21,401 nucleotides of DNA. Origin: CAZYTO01 sp964650405. Its GTDB lineage: Bacteria; Acidobacteriota; Thermoanaerobaculia; Gp7-AA8. Shown one piece after another: positions 1 through 7,657 of the stretch. Position numbers and translations under genes: made by a program. Where the stretch lies: positions 1 to 21,401 of the forward strand of contig CAZYTO010000065.1 in NCBI GenBank assembly GCA_964650405.1. Direction: 5' to 3'. Below the pieces are notes generated by a model, which saw nothing but the letters and a program-made list of their open reading frames with translations, did no database searches and was not told the DNA's origin. Within the stretch, counting starts at the first letter, position 1. Each line of letters opens with the position of its first letter.

Positions 1-162
1 GGCGCGCCATCGACAAACATGCCCAAGGCCTACAAGGGGAACTGGCAGACGGTCCTTTACGTGGGCTACGGTTACCTCCGCTCGGTGATGGATACTTCGA
101 ACGACTTCGCCACCGCCAATCGGCAGTTCTTCTTCAAGGTGAGCTACGCATTCCAGAGGTAG
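1..162 (+). CDS. C-terminal end of a probable outer-membrane beta-barrel protein (5' partial)
   Basis: Frame 1 is open from the window edge to the TAG at 160-162 and gives 53 residues. The last strand reads QFFFKVSYAFQR: alternating aromatic and hydrophobic residues close to the C-terminus, as in the final beta-strand of outer-membrane barrels recognised by the BAM complex. The segment YVGYGYLRSVMDTSNDF before it also looks like barrel strand and turn. The domain cannot be identified from so short a tail; DUF5916-type or carboxypeptidase-regulatory/TonB-type barrels are possible. No downstream gene continues on this strand. Confidence 0.55.
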   Translation, partial: GAPSTNMPKAYKGNWQTVLYVGYGYLRSVMDTSNDFATANRQFFFKVSYAFQR

Positions 163-206
163 GGTGGGGCGGTTTCGCTACCCGTGGCTCTGCCCTGGTG
201 CCGGGT

Positions 207-256
207 GGGGTCATATCTTCGCTCTGCGTAGGACGGCGGAGTGAAGACGTGACCCC
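207..256. repeat. REP-like imperfect palindrome, copy 1
   Basis: The left arm GGGGTCATATCTTC pairs with the right arm GAAGACGTGACCCC across a centre containing TAGGACGGCG. The roughly 50-bp element recurs at 301-351 in the same orientation with the same central TAGGACGGCG. The size, GGGGTC/GACCCC ends and intergenic position resemble REP elements moved by REP-associated tyrosine transposases. No transposase is present in the window, so that link is inferred. Confidence 0.75.
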
Positions 257-300
257 GCCCGCCGCTACACCAGTTCAGGCAGGGCAGGTCAGGGCAGGAG

Positions 301-351
301 GGGGGCAGATCTTCTCTCCACGTAGGACGGCGTAATAGAAGATGTGACCCC
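301..351. repeat. REP-like imperfect palindrome, copy 2
   Basis: Second copy of the element at 207-256. The left end GGGGGCAGATCTTC pairs with GAAGATGTGACCCC, and the centre TAGGACGGCG is conserved. It lies 94 bp downstream of copy 1 in direct orientation. The changes between copies are partly compensatory (ATCTTC against GAAGAT), as expected if the folded form is the conserved feature. Confidence 0.7.
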
Positions 352-425
352 GTTCGCCTCCGTTCGCCTGATAGGCCCGTTCGCGAGGCCGGCGTTCCGC
401 TGGTCCGGCAAGAGCGGTCCGGCGA

Positions 426-452
426 GGGGTCATATCTTCACTCCGCGACCCC
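426..452. repeat. Shortened REP-like palindrome, copy 3
   Basis: GGGGTCATATCTTCACTCCG is followed almost at once by CGACCCC. This is the left arm of the element at 207-256 joined to the last bases of the right arm, with the middle lost. It looks like an internally deleted copy. Confidence 0.6.
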
Positions 453-464
453 TTGGCTCTCTTG

Positions 465-482
465 CTCCGCGTCTCCGCGTGA
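465..482. repeat. Half copy of the TCACGCGGAG/CTCCGCGTGA repeat family
   Basis: CTCCGCGTCTCCGCGTGA matches the right arm of the large inverted repeat at 20783-20843 with a single change. It lies 12 bp beyond the stop codon of the minus-strand gene ending at 495. It is one of four occurrences in the window. Confidence 0.65.
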
Positions 483-494
483 ACCGTCATTCCG

Positions 495-1046
495 CTACTC
501 CTGGTGCGTTTCGGGATCGCCGCCAGGCGCAGCGTCCGGCGAAGCCGCCGGCGCGGCGCGCCGCTTCCTGCGCACGACCTTCTTCTTCCGTCCCTTGCCG
601 CGGGGGCGGAGGAGCTCGCCGATCTGCTCGATGTACGTCACCAGCCCGTCGTCGTCGGAGGGGGTGCGGGCCAGGCCGCGCATGATGGTGTACATCTGCA
701 GCGTGGCCGCCGCGGCCTTGGCCTTCTCCAGCTCCATGGTGAAAATGACGCCGCTGAGGAGCGTCTTCAGGTCGTCCACGACGAACCGGAACGCTTCGTT
801 GAGCTCGAGCGCGACGCGTGCCTCATCCGCATCGAACTTGCCCAGCGTCTGTAGCTTGGGGGAACGTTCGACGGCGTAGATCACCTGCTGGATGGCTTCC
901 ACGGGCACGGTACGGTGACCGCGCACGAATCCGTTCTGCAGCGGATTCGGGTGGACATAGCCTGGAATCTCCGCGGCCGCGGCGCGCAGATGTTCCCGGA
1001 CCCGTTCCGCGATCTCCGCAGGTGTTGGCGGTTGTTGCTTTCCCAT
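495..1046 (-). CDS. Hypothetical 183-aa protein with basic C-terminal tail
   Basis: I do not recognise a family. The ATG at 1046 is preceded on the minus strand by GAGGAGGA at a suitable distance, which supports this start and a real gene. Residues 1-145 look mostly helical and soluble, with an Ala/Glu/Arg-rich start (PAEIAERVREHLRAAA) and a long helix around KTLLSGVIFTMELEKAKAAAATLQ. Residues 148-166 form a strongly basic patch (GKGRKKKVVRRKRR), followed by a Pro/Ala/Gly tail. There is no signal peptide or membrane segment. The basic tail suggests nucleic-acid or acidic-partner contact, but this is only inference. It stands alone, with repeats on its 3' side and a long non-coding gap on its 5' side. 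Confidence 0.7.
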   Translation of the reverse strand: MGKQQPPTPAEIAERVREHLRAAAAEIPGYVHPNPLQNGFVRGHRTVPVEAIQQVIYAVERSPKLQTLGKFDADEARVALELNEAFRFVVDDLKTLLSGVIFTMELEKAKAAAATLQMYTIMRGLARTPSDDDGLVTYIEQIGELLRPRGKGRKKKVVRRKRRAAPAASPDAAPGGDPETHQE

Positions 1047-1379
1047 CTCGCTCGTCCTCCTCGGTGTTCAACGCATTCCCGGTATCGATGTCACCCGCGC
1101 CAAGGATCAACGTCCTCTACGCCGCCATCGATGTCGCCGGCGTGGTCATGCTTGTCCTCTTCGGAGCCATGCATACCGCTTTCGGAGCCATCGACCGCTC
1201 GCCAACAGCCAACAATGGAACGTCCGCAGCAACGCCGTTCCACGCCGACGATAAGCCTTGATCTAGCGCGCATTCCCGGCACTGCCGCATGAATGGACGG
1301 TGATGGCATAGCTTAGTCTGGTGCTTCCAGCATGAGGCGTGACACATGGATTGAATGATCAAGGGTCTGAATAGCTTGG

Positions 1380-1398
1380 TATGATCGAGTAGATCATA
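1380..1398. promoter_or_regulatory. Inverted repeat TATGATC-5-GATCATA (possible operator)
   Basis: A perfect 7-bp dyad with a 5-bp spacer in an AT-rich non-coding stretch. A related dyad, ATGATCT-7-AGATCAT, lies about 100 bp away at 1482-1502. Shared TGATC/GATCA half-sites suggest binding of one dimeric regulator, but no regulator gene is adjacent and no promoter is evident. Confidence 0.3.
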
Positions 1399-1481
1399 TA
1401 TCCAAGATAACAAACGGTAGGGCCAGCAAAATAGACCGTATCACATAACACTTTGAATACATAATCTAGAAAAGTCATCAC

Positions 1482-1502
1482 ATGATCTAAGTCTCAGATC
1501 AT
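1482..1502. promoter_or_regulatory. Inverted repeat ATGATCT-7-AGATCAT (possible operator)
   Basis: A perfect 7-bp dyad with spacer AAGTCTC. Its half-site shares TGATC with the dyad at 1380-1398. It could form a weak hairpin or bind a dimeric protein; there is no T-tract, so it is not an intrinsic terminator. Confidence 0.3.
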
Positions 1503-1551
1503 CGCATCGCAATTCATTGCATTCACACAGAACGCGATCGTGTGAAATGCA

Positions 1552-1677
1552 GCTCCGAAGGGCAATCATACCTGCCATAGCGCTTATCGATGAGCTCCGA
1601 ACGCGTAATCAGATGCCGATCCGGCCCATTCATCGGCTCCGAAGTCGGATTCACTTCATCCGAGGATCGAACGGTAC
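1552..1677. repeat. Three decayed 42-bp units each starting GCTCCGAA
   Basis: GCTCCGAA occurs at 1552, 1594 and 1636, an exact 42-bp spacing. The first two units also share AATCA and TGCC at similar offsets, so they look like diverged tandem copies. Function unknown; see findings. Confidence 0.4.
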
Positions 1678-1872
1678 GGGCGAGGGTCAGCTCGCACCGC
1701 GTCGTGCGCGACCGCTCCCCGCGCCTTCACGAGTGCCCGCTGGACCGTCATTGCTCGCTCCGCGGGACTCGTCACGACCGCGCGTCCCCTCACAAACGCG
1801 GCCGGCACCGGAACAAGCTTCGACTTCCGAACGTGACCCGCCACCCGGTCCGGCCGTGCTAACGTCCGCGCT

Positions 1873-4446
1873 ATGCGTCGTCTCGCCATCCTTGCCATCG
1901 TCCTGCTCGCAAACGTACCCGCGTTCGCGGCCCGTCTTCCCCGCACCGTCATCCCCAAACATTACGGCATCACCATCGAGCCGGACCTGGTCCACGAGAC
2001 CTTCCGCGGCGATGAGACGATCGACGTCGATGTGACCGAGCCGGTTTCGTCGATCACGGTCAATGCCATCGATCTCGACCTCTCGGCGATCACGGCCACG
2101 TCTGGCGCGACGTCGGCGAACGGCGCGATGGGTGCCGTCGACGCAGCGAACGAGATGATCACCATCGTGCTCGACCGGCCGCTGCCCGCGGGCGGCGCGT
2201 CGCTGCACATCGCCTTTCGCGGCGCGTTGAACAAACAGCTCCGAGGGCTTTACGTCAGCAAGACAGACAAGCGGAAGTACGCCGTCACGCAGTTCGAAGC
2301 CACCGATGCGCGCCGGGCCTTTCCCTCCTTCGACGAGCCCGACCTCAAGGCCACCTTCGACATCACCCTCGTCGTGGACGAAAACGACACGGCCATCTCC
2401 AACGGCGCCATCGTCAGCGACACCAAGGCGGGAGCGGGCAAGCACGCCCTCCGCTTTGCCACCACGCCGCGCCTGTCGACGTACCTCGTGGCCATGCTCG
2501 TGGGCGACTTCCGCTGCGTCGAAGGCGGCGTCGACGGCATCCCCATCCGCGTCTGCTCCGTGCCGGGGCGGGAATCGATGCTGCGCTTCTCCCTCGAGGC
2601 GGCCGAGGCCGAGGTGAAGTATTACAACGACTACTTCGGCATCAAGTATCCGTTCGGGAAGCTCGACGCCATCGCCGTGCCCGACTTCGAAGCGGGGGCC
2701 ATGGAGAACGCCGGCGCCATCGTCTTCCGCGAGACGGCGCTGCTGGTCGACGACTCCACGGCCTCCTTCGAGCGCAAGACGGCTGTCTCCGAGACCATGG
2801 CCCACGAGATCGCCCACATGTGGTTCGGCGACCTGGTGACGATGAAGTGGTGGAACGACATCTGGCTGAACGAGGGCTTCGCCACCTTCATGACGCGCAA
2901 GCCCGTGGCGGCGTGGAAGCCCGACTGGCACGTGCGCCTCGACGACGTCAGCAACACCGTCAACTCGCTCTCACTCGACGCCAATCCGTCCACGCGGGCC
3001 ATCCGCGCCAACGCCGAGACCAGCGGCGAGATCAACGAGCTCTTCGACGGCATCGCCTACGGCAAGACCGCGGCCGTGCTGCGCATGGTGGAGAACTGGC
3101 TGGGCGAGGACGCCTTCCGCGACGGTATCCGCGCCTACATGCGCAAGTACCAGTGGAGCAACGCCGCCGCCGAGGACTTCTGGAGCACGATGGCCGAGAC
3201 CACCGGCAAGCCCGTCGACGCGGTCATGCGCTCCTTCGTCAACCAGCCCGGCGCGCCGCTGCTGCAGGTCACCGAGGCCTGTCACGGCAAATCGATGCAA
3301 CTGCAGGTAACCCAGAGCCGGTTCCTGCCGGCGGGGACTCCGAGCGATTCGATGTGGTCCATTCCCACGTGCAGCCGCGCGCTCGGGACTGCCAGCCCGT
3401 TCTGCACGATGGTGGCGAAGCGGACTAAGGACGAGACGCGCAGCGAGTGTGCGCCGCTCTTCCTCAACGCCAGCGGGCGCGGCTACTACGTCAGCGATTA
3501 TGACGCCGCGGCGCGGGCGCGCCTGCGCCATGACATCAAGTCCCTCACGCCCGACGAGCGGATCTCGCTGCACGGCGACACCTGGCTGCTCGTGCGCAAC
3601 GAGCACGTGCCGGTAGGCGAGTACCTCCGCCTCATCGCCGCGTTGCCCCATCCTGCCGACCGCGTGCTGGTGGGGGAGTGGTCCGACAACCTCGTCTACC
3701 TGCGCAACCGCGTCGTCACCGATTCCATGCGTGGGACCTGGCAGCGCGAAGTGGAGAAGATCGTCCGCCCCTTCGCGCCGCCGGTCTGGACGACGCCGGC
3801 CTCGATGCTCGACAACGACCGCGTCGTCCGCGGCGACGTCCTCTGGGCCCTCGGATACGCAGCCGGCGACGAAGAGGTCATCCGCGGCGCGCGCCACTAC
3901 GCCGATCTCTATCTCGCCAATCCGGCCAAGGGCGATCCGCTGCTTGCCGACCGCGCCATTCCCCTGGCGGCCGCGCACGGCGACGCGCGCTTCTACGACA
4001 AGGTCATGACAGCCATGAACGACGCGCCGACGCCCGAGTTGCGCGTGCGGTACCTGGCGGCCCTGACCGAGTTCCGCGATCCGAAGCTCATCGCCCGCAC
4101 GCTCGACTACGTCTTCAGCGGCCAGTTGCGCTCCCAGGACGTCCCGCGCGTCCTCAACGGCATGATGCAGCACGCCGAATCACGCCCCGCGGCGTGGGAA
4201 GCGATCAAGAGTCACTGGGCGGCACTGCAGCGCGACGTCCCGACCTCGCTCTTCCGCATCGTCGGCAACACCGGCAACTTCTGCGACGCCGCCGCGAAGG
4301 CCGACGTCGAGCACTTCTTCGCCGAGCATCCCGTCCCCGAGGCCAGGCGGGCTCTCAGCCGCGCATTGCAGTCCATCGACGGTTGCGCCGCCTTCATCGC
4401 CTACCAGCGTCCAGACCTGGAGAAAGCGCTGAAGGCAAAGCCCTGA
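1873..4446 (+). CDS. Secreted M1-family zinc aminopeptidase
   Basis: An 857-aa metallopeptidase that should remove N-terminal residues from peptides outside the cytoplasm. Residues 1-19 form a signal peptide (MRRLAILAIVLLANVPAFA) with a likely cut after AFA, which also supports the start at 1873. The M1 hallmarks are intact: exopeptidase motif GAMEN at 275-279 and zinc site HEIAH at 311-315, with the third ligand Glu at 334 in NEGFATF, giving the usual HExxH-x18-E spacing. Residues about 25-210 are the N-terminal beta-saddle; the part from about 460 onward fits the ERAP1-C-like helical domain. Length is normal for the family. The stop lies 14 bp from that of the convergent SnoaL gene. Ribosome binding site is weak. 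Confidence 0.95.
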   Translation: MRRLAILAIVLLANVPAFAARLPRTVIPKHYGITIEPDLVHETFRGDETIDVDVTEPVSSITVNAIDLDLSAITATSGATSANGAMGAVDAANEMITIVLDRPLPAGGASLHIAFRGALNKQLRGLYVSKTDKRKYAVTQFEATDARRAFPSFDEPDLKATFDITLVVDENDTAISNGAIVSDTKAGAGKHALRFATTPRLSTYLVAMLVGDFRCVEGGVDGIPIRVCSVPGRESMLRFSLEAAEAEVKYYNDYFGIKYPFGKLDAIAVPDFEAGAMENAGAIVFRETALLVDDSTASFERKTAVSETMAHEIAHMWFGDLVTMKWWNDIWLNEGFATFMTRKPVAAWKPDWHVRLDDVSNTVNSLSLDANPSTRAIRANAETSGEINELFDGIAYGKTAAVLRMVENWLGEDAFRDGIRAYMRKYQWSNAAAEDFWSTMAETTGKPVDAVMRSFVNQPGAPLLQVTEACHGKSMQLQVTQSRFLPAGTPSDSMWSIPTCSRALGTASPFCTMVAKRTKDETRSECAPLFLNASGRGYYVSDYDAAARARLRHDIKSLTPDERISLHGDTWLLVRNEHVPVGEYLRLIAALPHPADRVLVGEWSDNLVYLRNRVVTDSMRGTWQREVEKIVRPFAPPVWTTPASMLDNDRVVRGDVLWALGYAAGDEEVIRGARHYADLYLANPAKGDPLLADRAIPLAAAHGDARFYDKVMTAMNDAPTPELRVRYLAALTEFRDPKLIARTLDYVFSGQLRSQDVPRVLNGMMQHAESRPAAWEAIKSHWAALQRDVPTSLFRIVGNTGNFCDAAAKADVEHFFAEHPVPEARRALSRALQSIDGCAAFIAYQRPDLEKALKAKP

Positions 4447-4460
4447 AGGCGAAGTGAGCC

Positions 4461-4877
4461 TCAGACCGGCGCGCCGAGCTGCCGCAGCAATCCGAGCTGA
4501 TCGAACACCACCCGGTGCTCGGTGATCCGGTTGCCGCGGATGTTCAGGATGTCCACTACCTCGAACGACACCGGGTAGCCGGTGGGGGACATGCCCATGA
4601 ACTCGCCGCCGTGCGTGCCCTGAAACGTCTTGCGCGTCACCACCGTGTCCTCTTCGGCCACCTGCTCGCTGATGGCCACGCGCAGATCGGGGAACGCCGA
4701 GCGCAGCACCCCGAACAGAATGCGCACGCCCTCCCGCGTCGGCGGCAGCCCCGCCAGCGGCGTGTGGTCGATGAAGTCATCCGCCAGCATCTCGTCGATG
4801 ACCCCGAAGTTGCCCTTGCCCTGGGCCTCGTCCACGAACCGCCGCACCATCTCCTTGTTCGCCTGAAGATCCGCCAT
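4461..4877 (-). CDS. SnoaL-like / NTF2-fold ester cyclase family protein
   Basis: A 138-aa single-domain protein of the SnoaL/NTF2-like fold. Typical features are the N-terminal helix (ANKEMVRRFVDEAQGKGNFGVIDEMLADDFIDHTP), then FPDLRVAISEQVAEEDTVVTRKTFQGTHGGEFMGMSPTG split over two beta-strands, then EVVDILNIRGNRITEHRVVFDQLGLLRQLG. Many such proteins are annotated as ester cyclases (polyketide cyclase-like) but most have unknown substrates, so only the fold is assigned. The ATG at 4877 is preferred over the in-frame ATG at 4898, because AGAGGGA lies at good spacing before 4877 and nothing similar lies before 4898. It stands alone and is convergent with the aminopeptidase gene. Confidence 0.88.
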   Translation of the reverse strand: MADLQANKEMVRRFVDEAQGKGNFGVIDEMLADDFIDHTPLAGLPPTREGVRILFGVLRSAFPDLRVAISEQVAEEDTVVTRKTFQGTHGGEFMGMSPTGYPVSFEVVDILNIRGNRITEHRVVFDQLGLLRQLGAPV

Positions 4878-5096
4878 GTCTCGTCCCTCTGCCGCCATCT
4901 ACGGCCGGGAGCGACCTTCAGATTGCGTCCGCGCGTCATCGCGATTCGTCGCCGCTCCGCGAATATCACGACCGTCCCCCCTGTTGCCCAGATTCCGAGC
5001 CGCACGCCTCTCTCCACCCGCGTCGTTTCCTCCCGTGATGGACTCTCCGCGATGAGGTAAGATACGCCCCGGCCGGTAACGTCTCACCCCCCTCGA

Positions 5097-5173
5097 GCGC
5101 CCATAGCTCAGCTGGATAGAGCGACAGCCTCCGGAGCTGTAGGTCAGAGGTTCGAATCCTCTTGGGCGCACCA
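5097..5173 (+). tRNA. tRNA-Arg (anticodon CCG)
   Basis: A complete cloverleaf is readable. Acceptor GCGCCCA (5097-5103) pairs with TGGGCGC (5163-5169), followed by A and an encoded CCA end. The D-arm is GCTC/GAGC. The anticodon stem ACAGC/GCTGT encloses loop CTCCGGA, giving anticodon CCG at 5131-5133, which reads Arg codon CGG. The T-arm is AGAGG-TTCGAAT-CCTCT. CGG is common in this GC-rich DNA. A TAAGAT at 5058-5063 may be the -10 box, but no good -35 matches it. Confidence 0.97.
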
Positions 5174-5279
5174 GTTTTCAGAAGACCGTTCGTGTGGCCG
5201 CCGACAGTACTGGTCTCGGAAGCATGATTCACGGCAGCGTGCATTTCGTAGTCAGGCCAATGCGATAGGCTCGCCCACG

Positions 5280-7601
5280 ATGCAAGACGCGATCGCCGAA
5301 CGACTCCGCGAAATTGCGCCGCCTGGCTGCTTCGCCGTCCGGCATTCCGCTCTCGCGGAGGCGCTGCACATCGTTGTCGAGGGCGTGGGGGCTCTCGACC
5401 TGCCGCTTTCGCCGCGAACGGTGTCGGGACTTCGCGCCGCAGCGAAGCCGTCGCGCTACGGGCTGCGGGAGCGCACCGTGCTCGACCCGAGAGTTCGGAA
5501 CAGTTCGGAGATCGCCAAGCGGCGCATCCGCATCGACCATCCGCGCTGGAACGCGACGCTGATTCCTCTACTCGATGAGATCCGTGCGGGCCTCGGCTTC
5601 GCTGAGGGTGTCGTGTTGAAGGCCGAGTTGCACAACATGCTGCTCTACGAGCGGGGGCAATTCTTCCAGTCTCATCAGGACTCCGAAAAAGCGGACGGCA
5701 TGATCGGGACACTGGTCGTTACCCTGCCATCACCGTTTCGCGGGGGCGAGATGAAGGTCGAGCAGCACGGCGAAGTCATGACCTTCGGCGGCAGCCGTAC
5801 CGATCTGCAGGTGGTCGCCTTTTACGCCGACTGCCGTCATGAAGTGCGCCCGGTTACCAGCGGGGCGCGCGTTGTGTTGACGTACAACCTAGTTACGAAA
5901 GGCGCCCCAGCAACGAGGCGGCCGCACATCGAGTCGCGCACTCAGGATGCACTTACCGCGGCGTTGCAGAGCCATTTCGAGACGCCGCTCGAGCCGAGGT
6001 TCGGAGGCGCCGCCGCGCCGCCTAACCGCCTTGTCTATCTGCTGGACCACGAATACACCGCCCGCGGACTTCGATGGGATCTCCTCAAGGGGGCTGACGC
6101 GGCGCGCGCGATCGCATTGCGAACGGCGGCCGAACGGCTGGGTTGCGAGATCTTTCTCGCCCAGGCCGACGTCCACGAAACATGGAATTGCGAGAATGAG
6201 CCGGCAAGCTGGTACCCAGACGGCGGCCGCTCGTATCGCGGTTTCCAGGACGACATCGACGATGACTACGAGGGAGATGACTACGAGGACGATGACGACG
6301 ACGGAGAGCCGATTCTCTCGGATCTGATCGACAGCGACATCGAGCTGCGAAACTGGGTCGCCCCGGAGTCGAAGAAGCCGGCGGCGATCTCGTCAGCGGT
6401 ACGCGACGAAGAGCTCTGCTACACCCGACCATCCTCGGACCTGGCCCCATTCCAGAGCGAATACACCGGCTACATGGGGAATTGGGGCAACACGCTGGAC
6501 CGGTGGTATCACCGCGCGGCCATCGTGATCTGGCCGCATGAGCGCACGTTCGTCATCCGCGCCCGCGCCTCGGCAACGTGGGCACTGAAGGAACTCGTGA
6601 GAACGTTGCGGCGTGGAAAGCGGGAAGACGCACGGAAAAAAATGGAGAGTCTTCTTCCGTTCTGGAGTCACCTCCCCCGGTTCCCAACCGAGCCGCTCAT
6701 GCACGATGCCTTACGAGTGGTGGCGGGCGTCGCGGACCCGATCCTCGCATCGATACTCCTGAGTCCCCTTCCGCTGGAGACCTTCGACGGCGAGGCTGCA
6801 GCGCTCTTCGAGCCGCTCATCCGGCAATTCGGTCTGCAATGGAGCCAGGAAGTGCTCTCCGCGCTGCCGATCGCGCGAGGTGACGCGCACGGCAAGTGGC
6901 TCGCGACGCTCCCGCGGATCTGCCAGGAGCTATCCGAGGGCGGCGAAGCGGCATGGGCGCTTGCGCAGTGGCTTGCGGTTCGCCAGTGGGAGTGGCTCCA
7001 CAAGGAAATGGACGCGGCGGACAGCGATCCCTCGCCCTCCAGAGCGAGCGCGAAGATGAATGCCCTGGTTCCCCCGCTGCTGGCCATCCTCCGCAGTACC
7101 GCGGTGATTGGCGCATTCGACGAACAGCAGTTGATCATCGGACAGCTCGCTGCAGCACGTACGGAACGAAGAGTGGACGCCCTCACGGCGCTCCTGCGCG
7201 CGATGCCCGAAGGTGACGCTGATCTCCGGGACGCTCTTCGTCCTCTTCGTGCGCTTTGCACCGAATCGCTCACGGCGCGGTTGAGTGCGCCGCAACGGGA
7301 TCCCGAAGACTGGTCCATCCTCACCGAGCTCGGCTGCCGCTGCGAGCGGTGCCGCAAGCTCAATGTGTTTCTGATCGCCCACGAACGGAGAGTTTTCGAG
7401 TGGGCCCTCGCAAAGGACGACCGTCAGCACATCCATCAGACCATCGAACGGCACGAGTTGCCGGTCACCCATCAGACACGCCGCGCCGGCCGCCCCTACA
7501 CGCTGGTGCTCACCAAGCGCAAAACGCTGTTCGAGCGCGAGGCGGCGCAACGGAAGCAGTGGCTGAAGGACCTCGAATGGCTGAAGCATGACCTATTCTA
7601 G
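5280..7601 (+). CDS. 2-oxoglutarate/Fe(II) oxygenase-domain protein with long C-terminal extension
   Basis: A 773-aa soluble protein. Residues about 95-205 form a prolyl-4-hydroxylase-type double-stranded beta-helix core. YERGQFFQSHQDSEK carries His132 and Asp134 (HxD), LPSPFRGGEMKV is the typical strand-turn, CRHEVRPVTSGARVVLTYNL gives the distal His187, and Arg197 is placed to bind 2-oxoglutarate. All catalytic positions are present, so an active hydroxylase is likely. Substrate unknown; proteins or peptides are usual for this subfamily. Residues about 324-345 are very acidic (YEGDDYEDDDDDGE). The C-terminal 120 residues hold a Cys cluster at 686, 688 and 691 (CRCERC) and then THQTRRAGRPYTLVLTKRK. 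The gene lies 106 bp after the tRNA with no operon partner. The ribosome binding site is weak, so the start could be slightly different. Confidence 0.85.
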   Translation: MQDAIAERLREIAPPGCFAVRHSALAEALHIVVEGVGALDLPLSPRTVSGLRAAAKPSRYGLRERTVLDPRVRNSSEIAKRRIRIDHPRWNATLIPLLDEIRAGLGFAEGVVLKAELHNMLLYERGQFFQSHQDSEKADGMIGTLVVTLPSPFRGGEMKVEQHGEVMTFGGSRTDLQVVAFYADCRHEVRPVTSGARVVLTYNLVTKGAPATRRPHIESRTQDALTAALQSHFETPLEPRFGGAAAPPNRLVYLLDHEYTARGLRWDLLKGADAARAIALRTAAERLGCEIFLAQADVHETWNCENEPASWYPDGGRSYRGFQDDIDDDYEGDDYEDDDDDGEPILSDLIDSDIELRNWVAPESKKPAAISSAVRDEELCYTRPSSDLAPFQSEYTGYMGNWGNTLDRWYHRAAIVIWPHERTFVIRARASATWALKELVRTLRRGKREDARKKMESLLPFWSHLPRFPTEPLMHDALRVVAGVADPILASILLSPLPLETFDGEAAALFEPLIRQFGLQWSQEVLSALPIARGDAHGKWLATLPRICQELSEGGEAAWALAQWLAVRQWEWLHKEMDAADSDPSPSRASAKMNALVPPLLAILRSTAVIGAFDEQQLIIGQLAAARTERRVDALTALLRAMPEGDADLRDALRPLRALCTESLTARLSAPQRDPEDWSILTELGCRCERCRKLNVFLIAHERRVFEWALAKDDRQHIHQTIERHELPVTHQTRRAGRPYTLVLTKRKTLFEREAAQRKQWLKDLEWLKHDLF

Positions 7602-7657
7602 GGTCAATGGGCAGTACCTGAAGTCTGACGACGGCCTTCTCGCCGGTCACCATCAGG

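Larger units (their letters stand above)
163..494. other. Intergenic region with REP-like and CTCCGCG repeats
   Basis: No convincing gene lies in this 332-bp gap. It contains the three REP-like palindromes and, at 465-482, a half copy of the CTCCGCG-type repeat that recurs at 13631, 20783 and 21249. Between copies 1 and 2 there is a short GCAGG-rich direct repeat (about 276-300). Open frames here do not look like protein. Confidence 0.6.
1047..1872. other. 826-bp non-coding region with an AT-rich island
   Basis: No supported gene. About 1310-1560 is clearly richer in A/T than the rest of the window and holds perfect inverted repeats at 1380-1398 and 1482-1502 and an imperfect one at 1520-1549. 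The 8-mer GCTCCGAA occurs at 1552, 1594 and 1636, spaced exactly 42 bp, and its complement TTCGGAGC lies at 1160 and 1181, spaced 21 bp. A 57-codon frame at 1088-1261 lacks a ribosome binding site. The aminopeptidase promoter should lie near the right end, but I see no clear consensus. Confidence 0.55.

Noticed and set aside
1088..1261. 57-codon frame with a hydrophobic stretch (INVLYAAIDVAGVVMLVLF)
   Set aside because: No ribosome binding site, no recognisable family, and part of it is made by the 21-bp duplication at 1160-1200.
2971..4173. 400-aa minus-strand open frame
   Set aside because: Antisense to the M1 aminopeptidase, whose catalytic motifs prove the plus strand is coding.
4899..5171. 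Minus-strand frame with RGFEPLTYSSGGCRSIQLSYGR
   Set aside because: This is the well-known spurious translation of the complement of a tRNA gene, here tRNA-Arg; the longer frame 4966-5712 contains the same segment.
5150..5280. Attachment site for an integrated element at the tRNA 3' end
   Set aside because: No integrase is nearby and I see no second copy of the tRNA 3' end in the window.
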